A program made the translations under genes and the position numbers. A stretch of DNA of 64,000 nt. Origin: Solirubrobacter deserti (lineage in GTDB: Bacteria; Actinomycetota; Thermoleophilia; Solirubrobacterales; Solirubrobacteraceae). A model generated the notes under the pieces. That model worked only from the letters and a program-made list of their open reading frames with translations. It made no database searches and was not told the DNA's origin. The stretch lies in assembly GCF_027587175.1 (NCBI RefSeq), contig NZ_JAPCID010000044.1, forward strand, positions 1 through 64,000. Reading direction: 5' to 3'. Below are positions 38,402 to 46,792 of this stretch, one piece after another; position 1 is the stretch's first letter; every line of letters begins with the position of its first letter.

Positions 38402-39277
38402 GTGCCCGCCCTTCGCCTCCGTGGCGTCGTCAAGCGTTTCGGCAACCTGACGGCTGTAGACCACCTCGACCTCGAGGTCCCCGAGGGAACCTGCGTCGGC
38501 CTGCTCGGCCCCAACGGCGCCGGCAAGTCCACCACGATGCGCCTGCTGACGGCGCAGGCCATCCCGGACGAGGGTGAGATCGAGATCCTCGGCCTCCCGC
38601 TGCCGCAGCGCAGCAAGGAGGCGCGCGCGCTGTGCGGCGTCGTCCCGCAGCTCGACAACCTCGACGTCACGCTCACGGTCGAGGAGAACCTGCGCGTCTT
38701 CGCCTACCTGTACCGCGTGCCGCGCAACGACCGCAAGGCCGCGGTCGAGCGCGCCCTGCAGATCGCGAACCTGACCGACCGCGCCGATACGAAGGTCGAC
38801 AAGCTCTCCGGCGGCATGCGGCGGCGGCTGCTGATCGCCCGCGGCCTCGTGCACCAGCCGCAGCTGATCCTGCTCGACGAGCCGACCGTCGGCCTGGACC
38901 CGCAGGTCCGCCAGGAGCTGTGGGCGCTGATCGACCGGCTGCGCTCGGAGGGCGTCTCGATCCTGATGTCGACCCACTACATCGAGGAGGCCGAGCGCCT
39001 CGCCGACACCGTGACGATCATGTCCCACGGCCAGGCCGTCGCCACCGGCACCCCGCGCGACCTCATCACCGAGCACGCGGGCCACGAGGCCGTCGAGGTG
39101 TACGGGCCGCCGGCGAAGCTGCACGAGGTGGAGCAGGAGGCGAAGGCCGCCGGCTACGCCACGCGACGGACCGGCACGAGCATCAGCATCCTCAACGCCA
39201 ACGGGTACGAGGGCGAGCGCCGGCCGACGAACCTCGAGGACGTGTTCGTCCTGCTCACCGGGGAGGAGATCGCGTGA
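38402..39277 (+). CDS. ABC transporter ATP-binding protein (NodI / ABC-2 type)
   Basis: A 291-residue ATPase of the ABC-2 export class (DRA/NodI-like). Walker A GLLGPNGAGKSTTMR, the Q-loop VVPQLDNLD, signature KLSGGMRRRLLIARGL, Walker B QLILLDEPTVGLDP, and the H-loop STHYIEEAERLAD are all present. The C-terminal 70 residues are the usual regulatory tail. It probably powers export of a lipid, polysaccharide or drug-like compound with the permease that follows, which overlaps it by 4 nt (GTGA). The GTG at 38402 is 9 nt after GACAAT, a near match to the -10 pattern seen elsewhere in the window. Confidence 0.92.
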   Translation: MPALRLRGVVKRFGNLTAVDHLDLEVPEGTCVGLLGPNGAGKSTTMRLLTAQAIPDEGEIEILGLPLPQRSKEARALCGVVPQLDNLDVTLTVEENLRVFAYLYRVPRNDRKAAVERALQIANLTDRADTKVDKLSGGMRRRLLIARGLVHQPQLILLDEPTVGLDPQVRQELWALIDRLRSEGVSILMSTHYIEEAERLADTVTIMSHGQAVATGTPRDLITEHAGHEAVEVYGPPAKLHEVEQEAKAAGYATRRTGTSISILNANGYEGERRPTNLEDVFVLLTGEEIA

Positions 39278-40059
39278 GCGCGCCCAAGCGGCTCGGCCGC
39301 CTCGAGCGCCCCGCGCTGATGGGCGTCCTCGTGCGCGAGATCATCAACTTCGCCAGCTTCTGGCGCTCCTCGACCTTCAGCGCGACCGTCGAGCCGACGG
39401 TCTACCTGCTCGCGTTCGGCTTCGGCTTCGGGTCGCTGGTCTCCACCGTCGGCGGCTACGACTACGTCGAGTACGTCGGCACTGGGACGGTCGCCACCGC
39501 GGTGCTGTTCTCGTCCGCGTTCCCGGCCATGTTCGGGACGTTCGTCAAGTACAAGTTCCAACGCACCTACGACGCCATCCTCGCCGCCCCGGTGGACACG
39601 GAGGAACTGGTGACCGCCGAGGTGCTGTGGCTGAGCGTCCGCGCGGGGACGTACGGCTGCGCGCCGATGCTCGTCGCGATCGTCTTCGGCCTGGATCCGA
39701 GCTGGGGCATGCTGCTCGTTCCCTTCATCGCGATGATCGCCGGCTTCGGCTGGGCCTGCTTCGGCACGACGATCAGCGCGATCGTCAACTCGATCGACAA
39801 CTTCAACTACATCACCAGCGCCGTCCTCACGCCGCTGTTTCTGGTCGCGGGCACGTTCTTCCCCATCGACGGCCTGCCGCAGTGGGCGCAGGTGATCGCG
39901 CAGATCAACCCGCTGTACCACCTCGTCGAGCTCGTCCGCCACGCCGTGTTCGGCTTCGAGCCCGGCGCGGACCTGATTCACCTGGGCGTGCTGGTGTTCT
40001 TCGCGCTGCTGATGTGGCGGCTCGCCATCCACTTCATGGAGAAGCGCCTCATCGCATAG
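39274..40059 (+). CDS. ABC-2 type transporter permease (NodJ-like)
   Basis: A 261-residue membrane protein with about six hydrophobic segments, including VYLLAFGFGFGSLV, MLLVPFIAMIAGFGWACFGT, AVLTPLFLVAGTFFPIDGLP and LGVLVFFALLMWRLAIHF. The LTPLFLVAGTFFPIDGLPQW segment is characteristic of NodJ-type ABC-2 permeases. It forms the channel for the ATPase encoded immediately upstream. The GTG start overlaps the ATPase stop (GTGA). Its 3' end overlaps the convergent HD-GYP gene by 11 bp. The substrate is unknown; drug or polyketide efflux, or lipo-oligosaccharide export, are family precedents. Confidence 0.9.
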   Translation: MSAPKRLGRLERPALMGVLVREIINFASFWRSSTFSATVEPTVYLLAFGFGFGSLVSTVGGYDYVEYVGTGTVATAVLFSSAFPAMFGTFVKYKFQRTYDAILAAPVDTEELVTAEVLWLSVRAGTYGCAPMLVAIVFGLDPSWGMLLVPFIAMIAGFGWACFGTTISAIVNSIDNFNYITSAVLTPLFLVAGTFFPIDGLPQWAQVIAQINPLYHLVELVRHAVFGFEPGADLIHLGVLVFFALLMWRLAIHFMEKRLIA

Positions 40060-41548
40060 GCGGCCCGAGCACGAACGGCCCGTCCAGGGCGCCACGGACG
40101 GCGCGCTGGACCTGCAGCTCGGCCTCGAGGTCCGCGATGTGCTCCAGGTGGTCGCTGTGGCGGCCGCGCAGGACCTGCGTGGCGAACAGCCACACCAGCC
40201 GGCCGTCGAGCTGGGAGCCGGCGACGTTGCGCAGCTCGTCCTCGGCCTCGTGCGCGGGCATCTGGATGCGATAGGAGTCGGGCGAGGTCAGCACGTCGTA
40301 GACCTCGGCGACGGCGAGGATGCGCGCCGTCATCGGGATCGAGTCTCCGGCCAGCCCGTCCGGGTAGCCCTTGCCGTCGATGCGCTCGTGGTGGGCGAGC
40401 ACGGCCGCGGCGACCTCGCCCATGCCCTCGACGCGCAGCAGCAGGCGCGCGCCGTCCGCCGGATGGCGCTTGATCAGCCGCAGCTCGGCCGGGTGCAGCT
40501 CGCTGCGGCCGATCAGGATGTGATCGGGGAGCGCCTCCTTCCCCAGGTCGTGCAGCAGCCCCGCGGTGTGGACGACCGCCTGCTCGCGCTCGGACAGGCC
40601 CGCCGCCCGGGCGAGCTGGTGCGCGTAGTGGGCGACCGCCGCGGCGTGGCGCGCCGCGCTGGGATCGCGCAGGGCGAGCGTCTCCAGTAGCAGGCCGAGC
40701 ATTCCCTCGTGGCGGACGTCGAGCTGATTGGTGCGGCGCTCGATCTCCTCCGAGTGCGCCTGGCCCTCGAGCAGCGCGCGCAGCAGCAGCTGGTAGACGC
40801 CGAGGGCGAGCGCGAACAGGCCGATGATCCAGGGGCCGAGGGCCTCGAAGCCGTAGACGGCCATCGCGGTCATCACAGCGCTGGCGATCTCCCACGGCAG
40901 CACCGGCACGAACACGCCGCGGAACATCTCCAGCAGTGAGCCGCCGCGCAGGATGCGGGTGTGGCCCGCGATCATCAGGAAGTTCAGGAGGTTCGCGACG
41001 AGGAAGACCGTGAAGACGGCGATCGCGTAGCCGCCCTCCATCGACTCCTCGTGCACCGCGTGCAGGACGATCCCACCGACCAGCGGGAAGGTCGTGTACG
41101 TGAGCAGGTTGTTGAGCAGGTACGTGCCGCGGACCTTGCGGCGCAGCGCGTCCACGAGCGCGCTCGCCAGGCCGAGGAACGCGGCCGGCGCGGGGCCGAG
41201 CAGCGCCATGGCGAGCACGAGGCCCGTGAACGAGCCCCCGATCCGGAAGCGCTTGGCGTCCAGCACCAGGATGTCGGAGCCGAGCACGAGCAGCGCGATG
41301 AGGCCGACGAGCGGCAGCGGCTCCCACTGGTTCTCGCCCGACAGGTAGGCCGCCGCGGCGAGCACGCCGATCAGCAGCACGCCCTGTGTGACCGCGGTCG
41401 CGCGCCGACGTCCCGCGTACGGGACACGCCCCGACGGCGCCCGTTCGGGCGGGGGCGCAGGGGCGTCCGCCACCGCGGCCGCTCTCACGACGGAGAGCGC
41501 CCAGGTGACCAGCCCAAGCCAGACGATCAGTGCGAGCCAGACGACCAC
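40049..41548 (-). CDS. membrane-anchored HD-GYP domain protein, probable c-di-GMP phosphodiesterase
   Basis: About 499 residues. The N-terminal 250 residues contain about eight hydrophobic segments forming a membrane sensor-like region. The C-terminal HD-GYP domain has HTAGLLHDLGKEALPDHIL (HD pair), a KRHPADGARLLL helix, and AHHERIDGKGYPDGL, the GYP signature. Such domains hydrolyse cyclic di-GMP to lower its level. I place the start at GTG 41548 because TAACTT ends 7 nt before it; the longer frame from TTG at 41557 overlaps that hexamer. No GGDEF partner is nearby. Confidence 0.87.
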   Translation of the reverse strand: MVVWLALIVWLGLVTWALSVVRAAAVADAPAPPPERAPSGRVPYAGRRRATAVTQGVLLIGVLAAAAYLSGENQWEPLPLVGLIALLVLGSDILVLDAKRFRIGGSFTGLVLAMALLGPAPAAFLGLASALVDALRRKVRGTYLLNNLLTYTTFPLVGGIVLHAVHEESMEGGYAIAVFTVFLVANLLNFLMIAGHTRILRGGSLLEMFRGVFVPVLPWEIASAVMTAMAVYGFEALGPWIIGLFALALGVYQLLLRALLEGQAHSEEIERRTNQLDVRHEGMLGLLLETLALRDPSAARHAAAVAHYAHQLARAAGLSEREQAVVHTAGLLHDLGKEALPDHILIGRSELHPAELRLIKRHPADGARLLLRVEGMGEVAAAVLAHHERIDGKGYPDGLAGDSIPMTARILAVAEVYDVLTSPDSYRIQMPAHEAEDELRNVAGSQLDGRLVWLFATQVLRGRHSDHLEHIADLEAELQVQRAVRGALDGPFVLGPPMR

Positions 41549-41856
41549 AGGGAGCAAGTTAGTGCGTACCCCTGTTCACGCGCAATCAGGCTCGGACCTG
41601 AGGTTTGCCGCCGCCGCGACCGGTACGTCGATCTACAACCAAAAAGTCGGCCGATGAACACTTTCTGGTTTCGGTGTAGGACTTGCATTGGTGGGTATAT
41701 TTCGGCGCGGCGGGGGTCAGCCCGCCTGTTCCGAATCCAACGACCGTCAGGGGGGTCATCATGGGTTGGCGGAACTAGTTCCGGTACGGATGCCGGCCCG
41801 GCGAGGCTGTAGGGGTCGCCGGGCCGGCAGTCCCGGTTCGTCCAGGCGGCGCGCGG
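41549..41856. other. long intergenic region with hairpins and a palindrome
   Basis: No gene seen. From left: the HD-GYP -10 (TAACTT, 41556-41561, minus strand), an A/T-richer stretch at about 41625-41701 with TATATT at 41696-41701, and a hairpin (ttcgg 41701-41705 with ccgaa 41731-41735, enclosing ggcggg/cccgcc). A 14-bp perfect palindrome cggaactagttccg (41770-41783) follows, then a strong hairpin, gccggcccggcg (41792-41803) with its complement at 41817-41828. This could be a leader, operator region or a structured small RNA. Confidence 0.45.
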
Positions 41857-41862
41857 TACCGT
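41857..41862 (+). promoter_or_regulatory. -10 element of the J-domain/TPR gene
   Basis: TACCGT ends 10 nt before the ATG at 41873; no ribosome site is visible. Confidence 0.45.
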
Positions 41863-41872
41863 AGATGGGTCT

Positions 41873-43117
41873 ATGCCCCAGGTGCTCGACATCGAACAGG
41901 CCGTGCTGCTGCTCGAGATCGAGCCTCCCTTCGACAAGCGCGACATCCAGCTTGCGCGCCGCAAGCTCGCGAAGGTCTGGCATCCGGACATCGCGCCGCC
42001 CGGGCGTCAACACGAGCACGAGCGCCACCTGAAGGCGATCAACGAGGCGGCCGACCAGCTCGAGCAGCTGGCCGAGCAGTCGCGCGGCGGGAAGGTCTCC
42101 AAGAACGCCGTCAAGGTCTCCGCCGCCGCCGCGCGCAAGCGCCGCGCGGAGGAGGGTGCTCGCGCGTACGCCGAGGAGCAGCGCCGGCGCGAGGAGGACG
42201 CCGACCGCGAAAAGCACGATCCGTTCGGTTCGCGCGTGCCCGACCACTCAGTGGTCCACCGCTACGCGCGCTGCCTGTCGTATCCGGAATGGGGCGTCGG
42301 CAGCGTCAACGGCATCTACTTCACGGGCCACGGGGACGACGTTCAGCAGTGGGCGCGCGTCTCCTTCCAGCCCGGCATTCGCACCGTGCCGGCCGGGTCG
42401 CTGCAGTTCGTCGACTTCTCCAAGCCCGACCCCGGCGCCGAGCGGGTGATGCGCTTCATGACCGCGGCCAAGCACGCGCTGGCCGAGGGCGACTTCAAGC
42501 TCGCCGCCCGCCGGCTCGTGTACGCGCGTGACGCGGAACCCGGCAACGCGCAGGTCCTGCGCCTGATGACGCTCGCGTTCTGGCAGGCCGGCGACTTCAG
42601 CGCCGCCGCGCGCAGCGTGCGCGACTGGATCCGCGCCGAGAAGGACCGTCCGGCGCCCTATCGCTACGCCGCACGCATCTACGAGGACATGGGAGCGCTG
42701 TCGCAGGCGGTCGACGCGGCCGAGCGCGAGGTGGCGGCCGCGCCACAGGACGCGTCGGCGTGGGAGCGCCTCGGCCGGCTGCGCATGCGCACCTTCGATC
42801 GCGAGGGCGCGCGCGAGGCGCTGGAACAGGCCCGGGCGCTCGCGCCGACCGAGGAAGGGCTGCTGGACCTGGCGCTCGTCGCGAACCTGATGGGCGACGT
42901 CGGGGCCGAGGTCAGTGCGTGCGAGCAGGCCACGACGCTGTTCCCGAAGAGCGCGGCGGCGTGGGCCCGCTACGCACACGCCCTCGCGCGCACGGACCGG
43001 GTGTCCGAGTGCCTGGAGGCGTGCGAGCGCGCGCTCAAGCTCGGCAACGATCCCGAAGTGCGCGACCTGCGTGATCAAGTGGCACGCATGGTCCCGCGCG
43101 AACTCAAGGCCGCTTAG
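41873..43117 (+). CDS. J-domain protein with TPR-like repeats
   Basis: A 414-residue soluble protein. The N-terminal 65 residues form a J domain (LLEIEPPFDKRDIQLARRKL, then KVWHPDIAPPG with the HPD tripeptide, about residue 36), which would stimulate a DnaK ATPase. A charged Lys/Arg/Glu linker follows (about 75-120), then a unique domain with YPEWGVGSVNGIYFTGHGDD, and TPR-like helical repeats from about residue 195 to the end (ARRLVYARDAEPGNAQVLRL, DASAWERLGRLRMRTFDREG, SAAAWARYAHALART). It probably recruits Hsp70 to a bound partner. It is not a canonical DnaJ: no zinc finger or Gly/Phe region is present. Its 3' end overlaps the convergent MFS gene by 14 bp. Confidence 0.82.
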   Translation: MPQVLDIEQAVLLLEIEPPFDKRDIQLARRKLAKVWHPDIAPPGRQHEHERHLKAINEAADQLEQLAEQSRGGKVSKNAVKVSAAAARKRRAEEGARAYAEEQRRREEDADREKHDPFGSRVPDHSVVHRYARCLSYPEWGVGSVNGIYFTGHGDDVQQWARVSFQPGIRTVPAGSLQFVDFSKPDPGAERVMRFMTAAKHALAEGDFKLAARRLVYARDAEPGNAQVLRLMTLAFWQAGDFSAAARSVRDWIRAEKDRPAPYRYAARIYEDMGALSQAVDAAEREVAAAPQDASAWERLGRLRMRTFDREGAREALEQARALAPTEEGLLDLALVANLMGDVGAEVSACEQATTLFPKSAAAWARYAHALARTDRVSECLEACERALKLGNDPEVRDLRDQVARMVPRELKAA

Positions 43118-44549
43118 TCCGCAGCGGGCGTTCGGGGAGCGCCCACGCCAGCACGAGAATCACGGCGGCGAGCGGGACACAGGCCACGAACACGGCGTGC
43201 GTGGCGGTGTTGAGCGCCTCCCGTGCGGCGTCCGGCACTTGCGCGGTGCCGGCGGTGAAGCGGTTCGGGTCGACGTCCGCGGGCAGCCGGGCGAGCAGCA
43301 GCGCGCCGAGCACGGCGACGGCGACGCTCCCGCCCATCGAGCGGAAGAACTGGATCGCGGCGGTGGCGACGCCGAGGTCGCTCGCCTCCACCCGGTTCTG
43401 GGTGGCGATCACGAACGTCTGGAACATCAGCCCCATCCCAACGCCGATCACGACCAGGTAGGCCGAGGCCAGAGTTCGCGAGGTGTCGGCGTCCAGCAAC
43501 GTGAGCAGGACGGTCCCTGCGAGCACGAGCGTCGAGCCGAGCAGCGGGAAGATCCGGTAGCGCCCCGTCTTGGCGATCAACTGGCCGGAGGTGAAGCTCG
43601 CGGCGACCCAGCCGAGCGTGAGCGGGATGAGCACGACGCCGGAGCTCGTCGCGGAGGCACCCAGCACGCCCTGCATGTAGACGGGCACGTAGATCGTGAT
43701 GCCGAAGAGCACCGCGCCGATCGCGAGCGCGGCGGACGTGGAGACGGCGAACGTGCGGCCGCGGAAGAGCGTGAGCGGGAGCAGTGGCTCCGGCGCGCGG
43801 CGCTCGACGAACAGGAACGCGGCGATCGCGGCGGCGCCGAGCGCGAAGCCGCCGAGCACCGGCACCGACGTCCACGCATAGTCGGTGCCCGCCCACGCGC
43901 AGGCGAGCAGGATCGACGACACCCCGACGCTCAGCACCGCCGCGCCGAGCCAGTCGATCCGGTGCTCGCGCGTGCGGTCGCCGGGGCGCATCGTGCGCAT
44001 CACGACGACGAGCGCGAAAGCGGCCAGCGGCAGGTTGATGAAGAAGATCCAGCGCCACGACACGGTGTCCGTGAGCGTCCCGCCCAGCAGCGGCCCGGCG
44101 ACCGCCGCCGTGGCCCACATCGAGCCGATGTAGCCCTGGTAGCGGCCCCGTTCCCGCGGTGAGAACAGGTCGGCGATCGCGGCCTGGCTGAGCGGCAGCA
44201 ATCCGCCCGCGCCGATTCCCTGCAGCGCGCGGAACGCGACCAGCTGGCCCATGCTCTGCGCGAGCCCGCACAGCACCGAGCCGACCAAGAAGACGCTGAT
44301 CGACACCACGAACAGCCGCCGGCGGCCGTAGAGGTCGCTCAGCTTGCCGTACAGCGGGACGGTGACCGTGCTCGCCAGCAGGTACGCCGTCACCACCCAG
44401 CTGAGGTGCTCGAAGCCCTGCAGGTCGGCGGCGATCTGCGGCAGCGCCGTCGCCACGATCGTCTGGTCGAGCGCGGCCAGCAGCGTCGCGAGCATGATCG
44501 CGGCGAACGCGACGAGCACCTGCCGCTGCGACCGTGCTTCGGTGGCCAT
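43104..44549 (-). CDS. DHA2-family MFS multidrug exporter
   Basis: A 481-residue inner-membrane transporter with about 14 hydrophobic segments, the layout of EmrB/QacA-type proton-driven drug exporters. Motifs: LDQTIVATALPQI in the first helix, GKLSDLYGRRRLFVVSI (motif A loop between helices 2 and 3), and ALQGIGAGGLLPLSQAAIADLF (motif C region). FFINLPLAAFALVVVMRTM is also typical. TACCGT lies 10 nt before the ATG, so it probably has its own leaderless promoter. No adjacent TetR or MarR regulator was found. The substrate is unknown. Confidence 0.92.
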   Translation of the reverse strand: MATEARSQRQVLVAFAAIMLATLLAALDQTIVATALPQIAADLQGFEHLSWVVTAYLLASTVTVPLYGKLSDLYGRRRLFVVSISVFLVGSVLCGLAQSMGQLVAFRALQGIGAGGLLPLSQAAIADLFSPRERGRYQGYIGSMWATAAVAGPLLGGTLTDTVSWRWIFFINLPLAAFALVVVMRTMRPGDRTREHRIDWLGAAVLSVGVSSILLACAWAGTDYAWTSVPVLGGFALGAAAIAAFLFVERRAPEPLLPLTLFRGRTFAVSTSAALAIGAVLFGITIYVPVYMQGVLGASATSSGVVLIPLTLGWVAASFTSGQLIAKTGRYRIFPLLGSTLVLAGTVLLTLLDADTSRTLASAYLVVIGVGMGLMFQTFVIATQNRVEASDLGVATAAIQFFRSMGGSVAVAVLGALLLARLPADVDPNRFTAGTAQVPDAAREALNTATHAVFVACVPLAAVILVLAWALPERPLRTKRP

Positions 44550-44559
44550 CGAACCACCT

Positions 44560-44565
44560 ACGGTA
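44560..44565 (-). promoter_or_regulatory. -10 element of the MFS exporter gene
   Basis: TACCGT ends 10 nt before the ATG at 44549. Confidence 0.45.
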
Positions 44566-44582
44566 CGAGCGGCGGGCGGCGA

Positions 44583-45554
44583 TCAGCAGTGCCGCTGCGG
44601 CTCGAGCCGGCCGACGGGCACGCACAGGCTCTTGCCGGTCGGCGTGACGCCGCGGCGGATGTCGAAGCGCGTGACCTTGGTGATCATGTTCGGCGCAGCG
44701 ACGGCGACCTCGACGCGGGTTCCCTGCCGCAGGCGCCGGCCCTTGAAGAGCCTGGTCAGCGACACCTCTCCGTGCCGGTCCGTCGTCGCGCGGCGGAGCT
44801 TGAAGGGGCAGCCGCGGCCTTCGCAGGTGACCGTGACCTGCGCGCTCGGGAGCGCGTCGCGCACGCGCATCGACCGGACCTTCGGGTTCGTCCGGGGCGT
44901 GACGGCCCAGTCGTGCTTGACGGCGCCCGGCATCTTCGCGGCCTGGTCGCCGCCCGCGCAGTCGTCGTCGCGGCCGTTGCCGGGGTACTCCCGGGCGCCG
45001 GGGAAGATGGCGTCGTTGGTGTCGTTGCAGTCGACGGTGTCGGGGAAGGTGTCGCCGTCACGGTCGAGCGCCGGCGCGGGCTGGGGGACCGGCGTCGGCG
45101 TCGCGCCCGGCGCCGGTCCGCCAGGGGCGGGCGTCGGCGCGGGCGACGGCGGGCGGCTGAAGGTGTTCGTCATGCACTCCGCGGCCGGCACCGTGCACAG
45201 TTCGAAGCGCACCGCCAGCACCGGGGCCGACAGGTTGAGCCGCCGCTCGAGGCTGCGGTAGACCGCGCTGCCGTCGGCGACCGTGTACTGGTCAAGGGCC
45301 TGGCCGGACGCGCCGAGCGCGGTCACGGTCATCTTCACCGAGTAGCTGTCCGGGGTCCCGCGGTCCTTGACCTGGCCGCGCGGGTGTGCGCTGTTCGCGG
45401 GCAGCGGCGCGCCCGTGCTCGGGTCCACGAACGGCTGATTGTCGACCCAGGCCCACGCCCACGCGGGCATCATGTCGACACGCTCGGCCTGCGCTGTTGC
45501 CACCACCAACAACATCAACGCCACCGTCACCGCGCCCGACACCGCCCGCATCAT
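44583..45554 (-). CDS. secreted protein with MopE-type motif and C-terminal Cys module
   Basis: A 323-residue exported protein: signal peptide at residues 1-24 (AVSGAVTVALMLLVVATAQA) and an N-terminal beta domain (about 25-155) with a WAWAWVDNQPFVDP segment and Cys residues in FELCTVPAAEC. A Pro/Gly/Ala linker follows, then one Asp-rich motif (DRDGDTFPDTVDCNDTNDA, IFPGA, GRDDDCAGGD). The last 115 residues carry TCEGRGCPF and the final LCVPVGRLEPQRHC. The end module is the divergent relative of those at 29671 and 31978. It lies 11 nt after the gene at 45566 and may be cotranscribed with it. No activity is evident. Confidence 0.72.
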   Translation of the reverse strand: MMRAVSGAVTVALMLLVVATAQAERVDMMPAWAWAWVDNQPFVDPSTGAPLPANSAHPRGQVKDRGTPDSYSVKMTVTALGASGQALDQYTVADGSAVYRSLERRLNLSAPVLAVRFELCTVPAAECMTNTFSRPPSPAPTPAPGGPAPGATPTPVPQPAPALDRDGDTFPDTVDCNDTNDAIFPGAREYPGNGRDDDCAGGDQAAKMPGAVKHDWAVTPRTNPKVRSMRVRDALPSAQVTVTCEGRGCPFKLRRATTDRHGEVSLTRLFKGRRLRQGTRVEVAVAAPNMITKVTRFDIRRGVTPTGKSLCVPVGRLEPQRHC

Positions 45555-45565
45555 GGGCCAGCCTC

Positions 45566-46762
45566 TCAGATCAGCGGCTCCATTTCCAGCTGATCGGCGA
45601 TCTCGCGCGCGACGGCCTGGAAGCGCGCGCGGGCCCGTTCGTCGCCGCTCCAGTCGAATCCGGACGCCGCTTCGACGCGGCCGATCAGCGGGTCGGCGGC
45701 GTGGTCGGCGGCCACGCGCAGCCAGCGGGCGGCCGCGAGCGCGGACTCGCGGTCACAGCGCTGGAGGATCTGCCCGGCGGCGATGCCGGCGTCGTCCTCG
45801 TCATCGGTGTCGTCGCCGTTGAAGGACCGCGTGAAGGCGCTCACGATCGCCGCCTCCGCCGCCGCGGTCAACGCCTGCACGCGATCGCCGATCCGCTGCG
45901 CCAGCGCGTGGCCGAGTGGGCCGAGCTCGCCGTCGAACCAGTGCAGCCAGGCGGTGTCGTTGAGCGGCTCACGCAGAGGATGGGCCGGGTCGGCGGCGAT
46001 CTCGAGCAGCTGGCGGGCGGCGGCGCGGGCCAGGACGGGACCCCAGCCGAGCGTCCAGTCCTGCGCCGTGGCGTCGCCCTGCTCGAGCACGCGTTCGTCG
46101 AGCGCGACGACGGTGTTCGCGTGGAACTGGGTGACGATCGCGTCGAACACGACGCGCTCGGCGGGGCTGGACAACGCGCGCACCGACGTGACCCGGGCGG
46201 GATCGGCCCCGGTCGCGGCGCCGAGCGCGACGACCGCCTCGGCCTCACGCCGGGTGAGCGGCGTCGCCGACGCGATGAGTGTGTCCGCGAGGGCCTCCAC
46301 CGCGCCGCGCTCGTGCGGCAGCCCTTCGACCACCGGCGCGAGCACGGCCGGATCGACCGGCTCGGCCGGGTAGAGGCCCGGCCACGTCGCTTCGTGGCGG
46401 CGCAGCGTGCCTTCGCGCGTGAGCACCATGACGGCGCCGAACGCGATCACGGCCACAGGCTCCTCACCCGTCTCCAGCACGCGCTCCGTGAGCGCCGCCA
46501 CGTGGGCGACGGCCGTGCCCAGCCGCTCGGCGTCGAGCTCGATCTCCACGCACAGGTAGCGGTCCGGGTTGAACTCCCACGGCCCGCACTGGAACCGCCC
46601 GTGCCGGCCCGATTCGAGCGCGATGCTCAGCCCGAGCTCGTCGAAACGCCCGCGCCACACCTCCCCGGAGCGGTCGAAGCGATCCCGCGTGAACCCCAAC
46701 CGCGTGATCACGCGGCGGCGCGCCGCCGCACCGGCGAGCACGATCGTGTACGTCAACGCCAT
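45566..46762 (-). CDS. hypothetical protein with SitI3-like N-terminal domain
   Basis: A 398-residue cytoplasmic protein. The first 120 residues (MALTYTIVLAG, GPWEFNPDRYLCVEIELDAE, RVLETGEEPVAVIAF, GAVMVLTREGTLRRHEATW) resemble the SitI3 family, small proteins first known as immunity factors against a myxobacterial exchange toxin. The remaining 275 residues are helical with an acidic patch (NGDDTDDEDDAG) and several Trp residues (AWLHWFDGELGPLG); I recognise no family there. The ATG at 46762 gives the SitI3-like start; the frame extends upstream only over the antisense of nucS. It is divergent from nucS with 30 nt between start codons. No toxin gene is adjacent, so an immunity role is speculative. 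Confidence 0.55.
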   Translation of the reverse strand: MALTYTIVLAGAAARRRVITRLGFTRDRFDRSGEVWRGRFDELGLSIALESGRHGRFQCGPWEFNPDRYLCVEIELDAERLGTAVAHVAALTERVLETGEEPVAVIAFGAVMVLTREGTLRRHEATWPGLYPAEPVDPAVLAPVVEGLPHERGAVEALADTLIASATPLTRREAEAVVALGAATGADPARVTSVRALSSPAERVVFDAIVTQFHANTVVALDERVLEQGDATAQDWTLGWGPVLARAAARQLLEIAADPAHPLREPLNDTAWLHWFDGELGPLGHALAQRIGDRVQALTAAAEAAIVSAFTRSFNGDDTDDEDDAGIAAGQILQRCDRESALAAARWLRVAADHAADPLIGRVEAASGFDWSGDERARARFQAVAREIADQLEMEPLI

Positions 46763-46777
46763 GTCCGAAGCCTGGCG

Positions 46778-46783
46778 TACCCT
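46778..46783 (+). promoter_or_regulatory. -10 element of nucS
   Basis: TACCCT ends 9 nt before the nucS ATG, inside a 30-nt divergent gap. Confidence 0.5.
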
Positions 46784-46792
46784 GGTCGGCCC

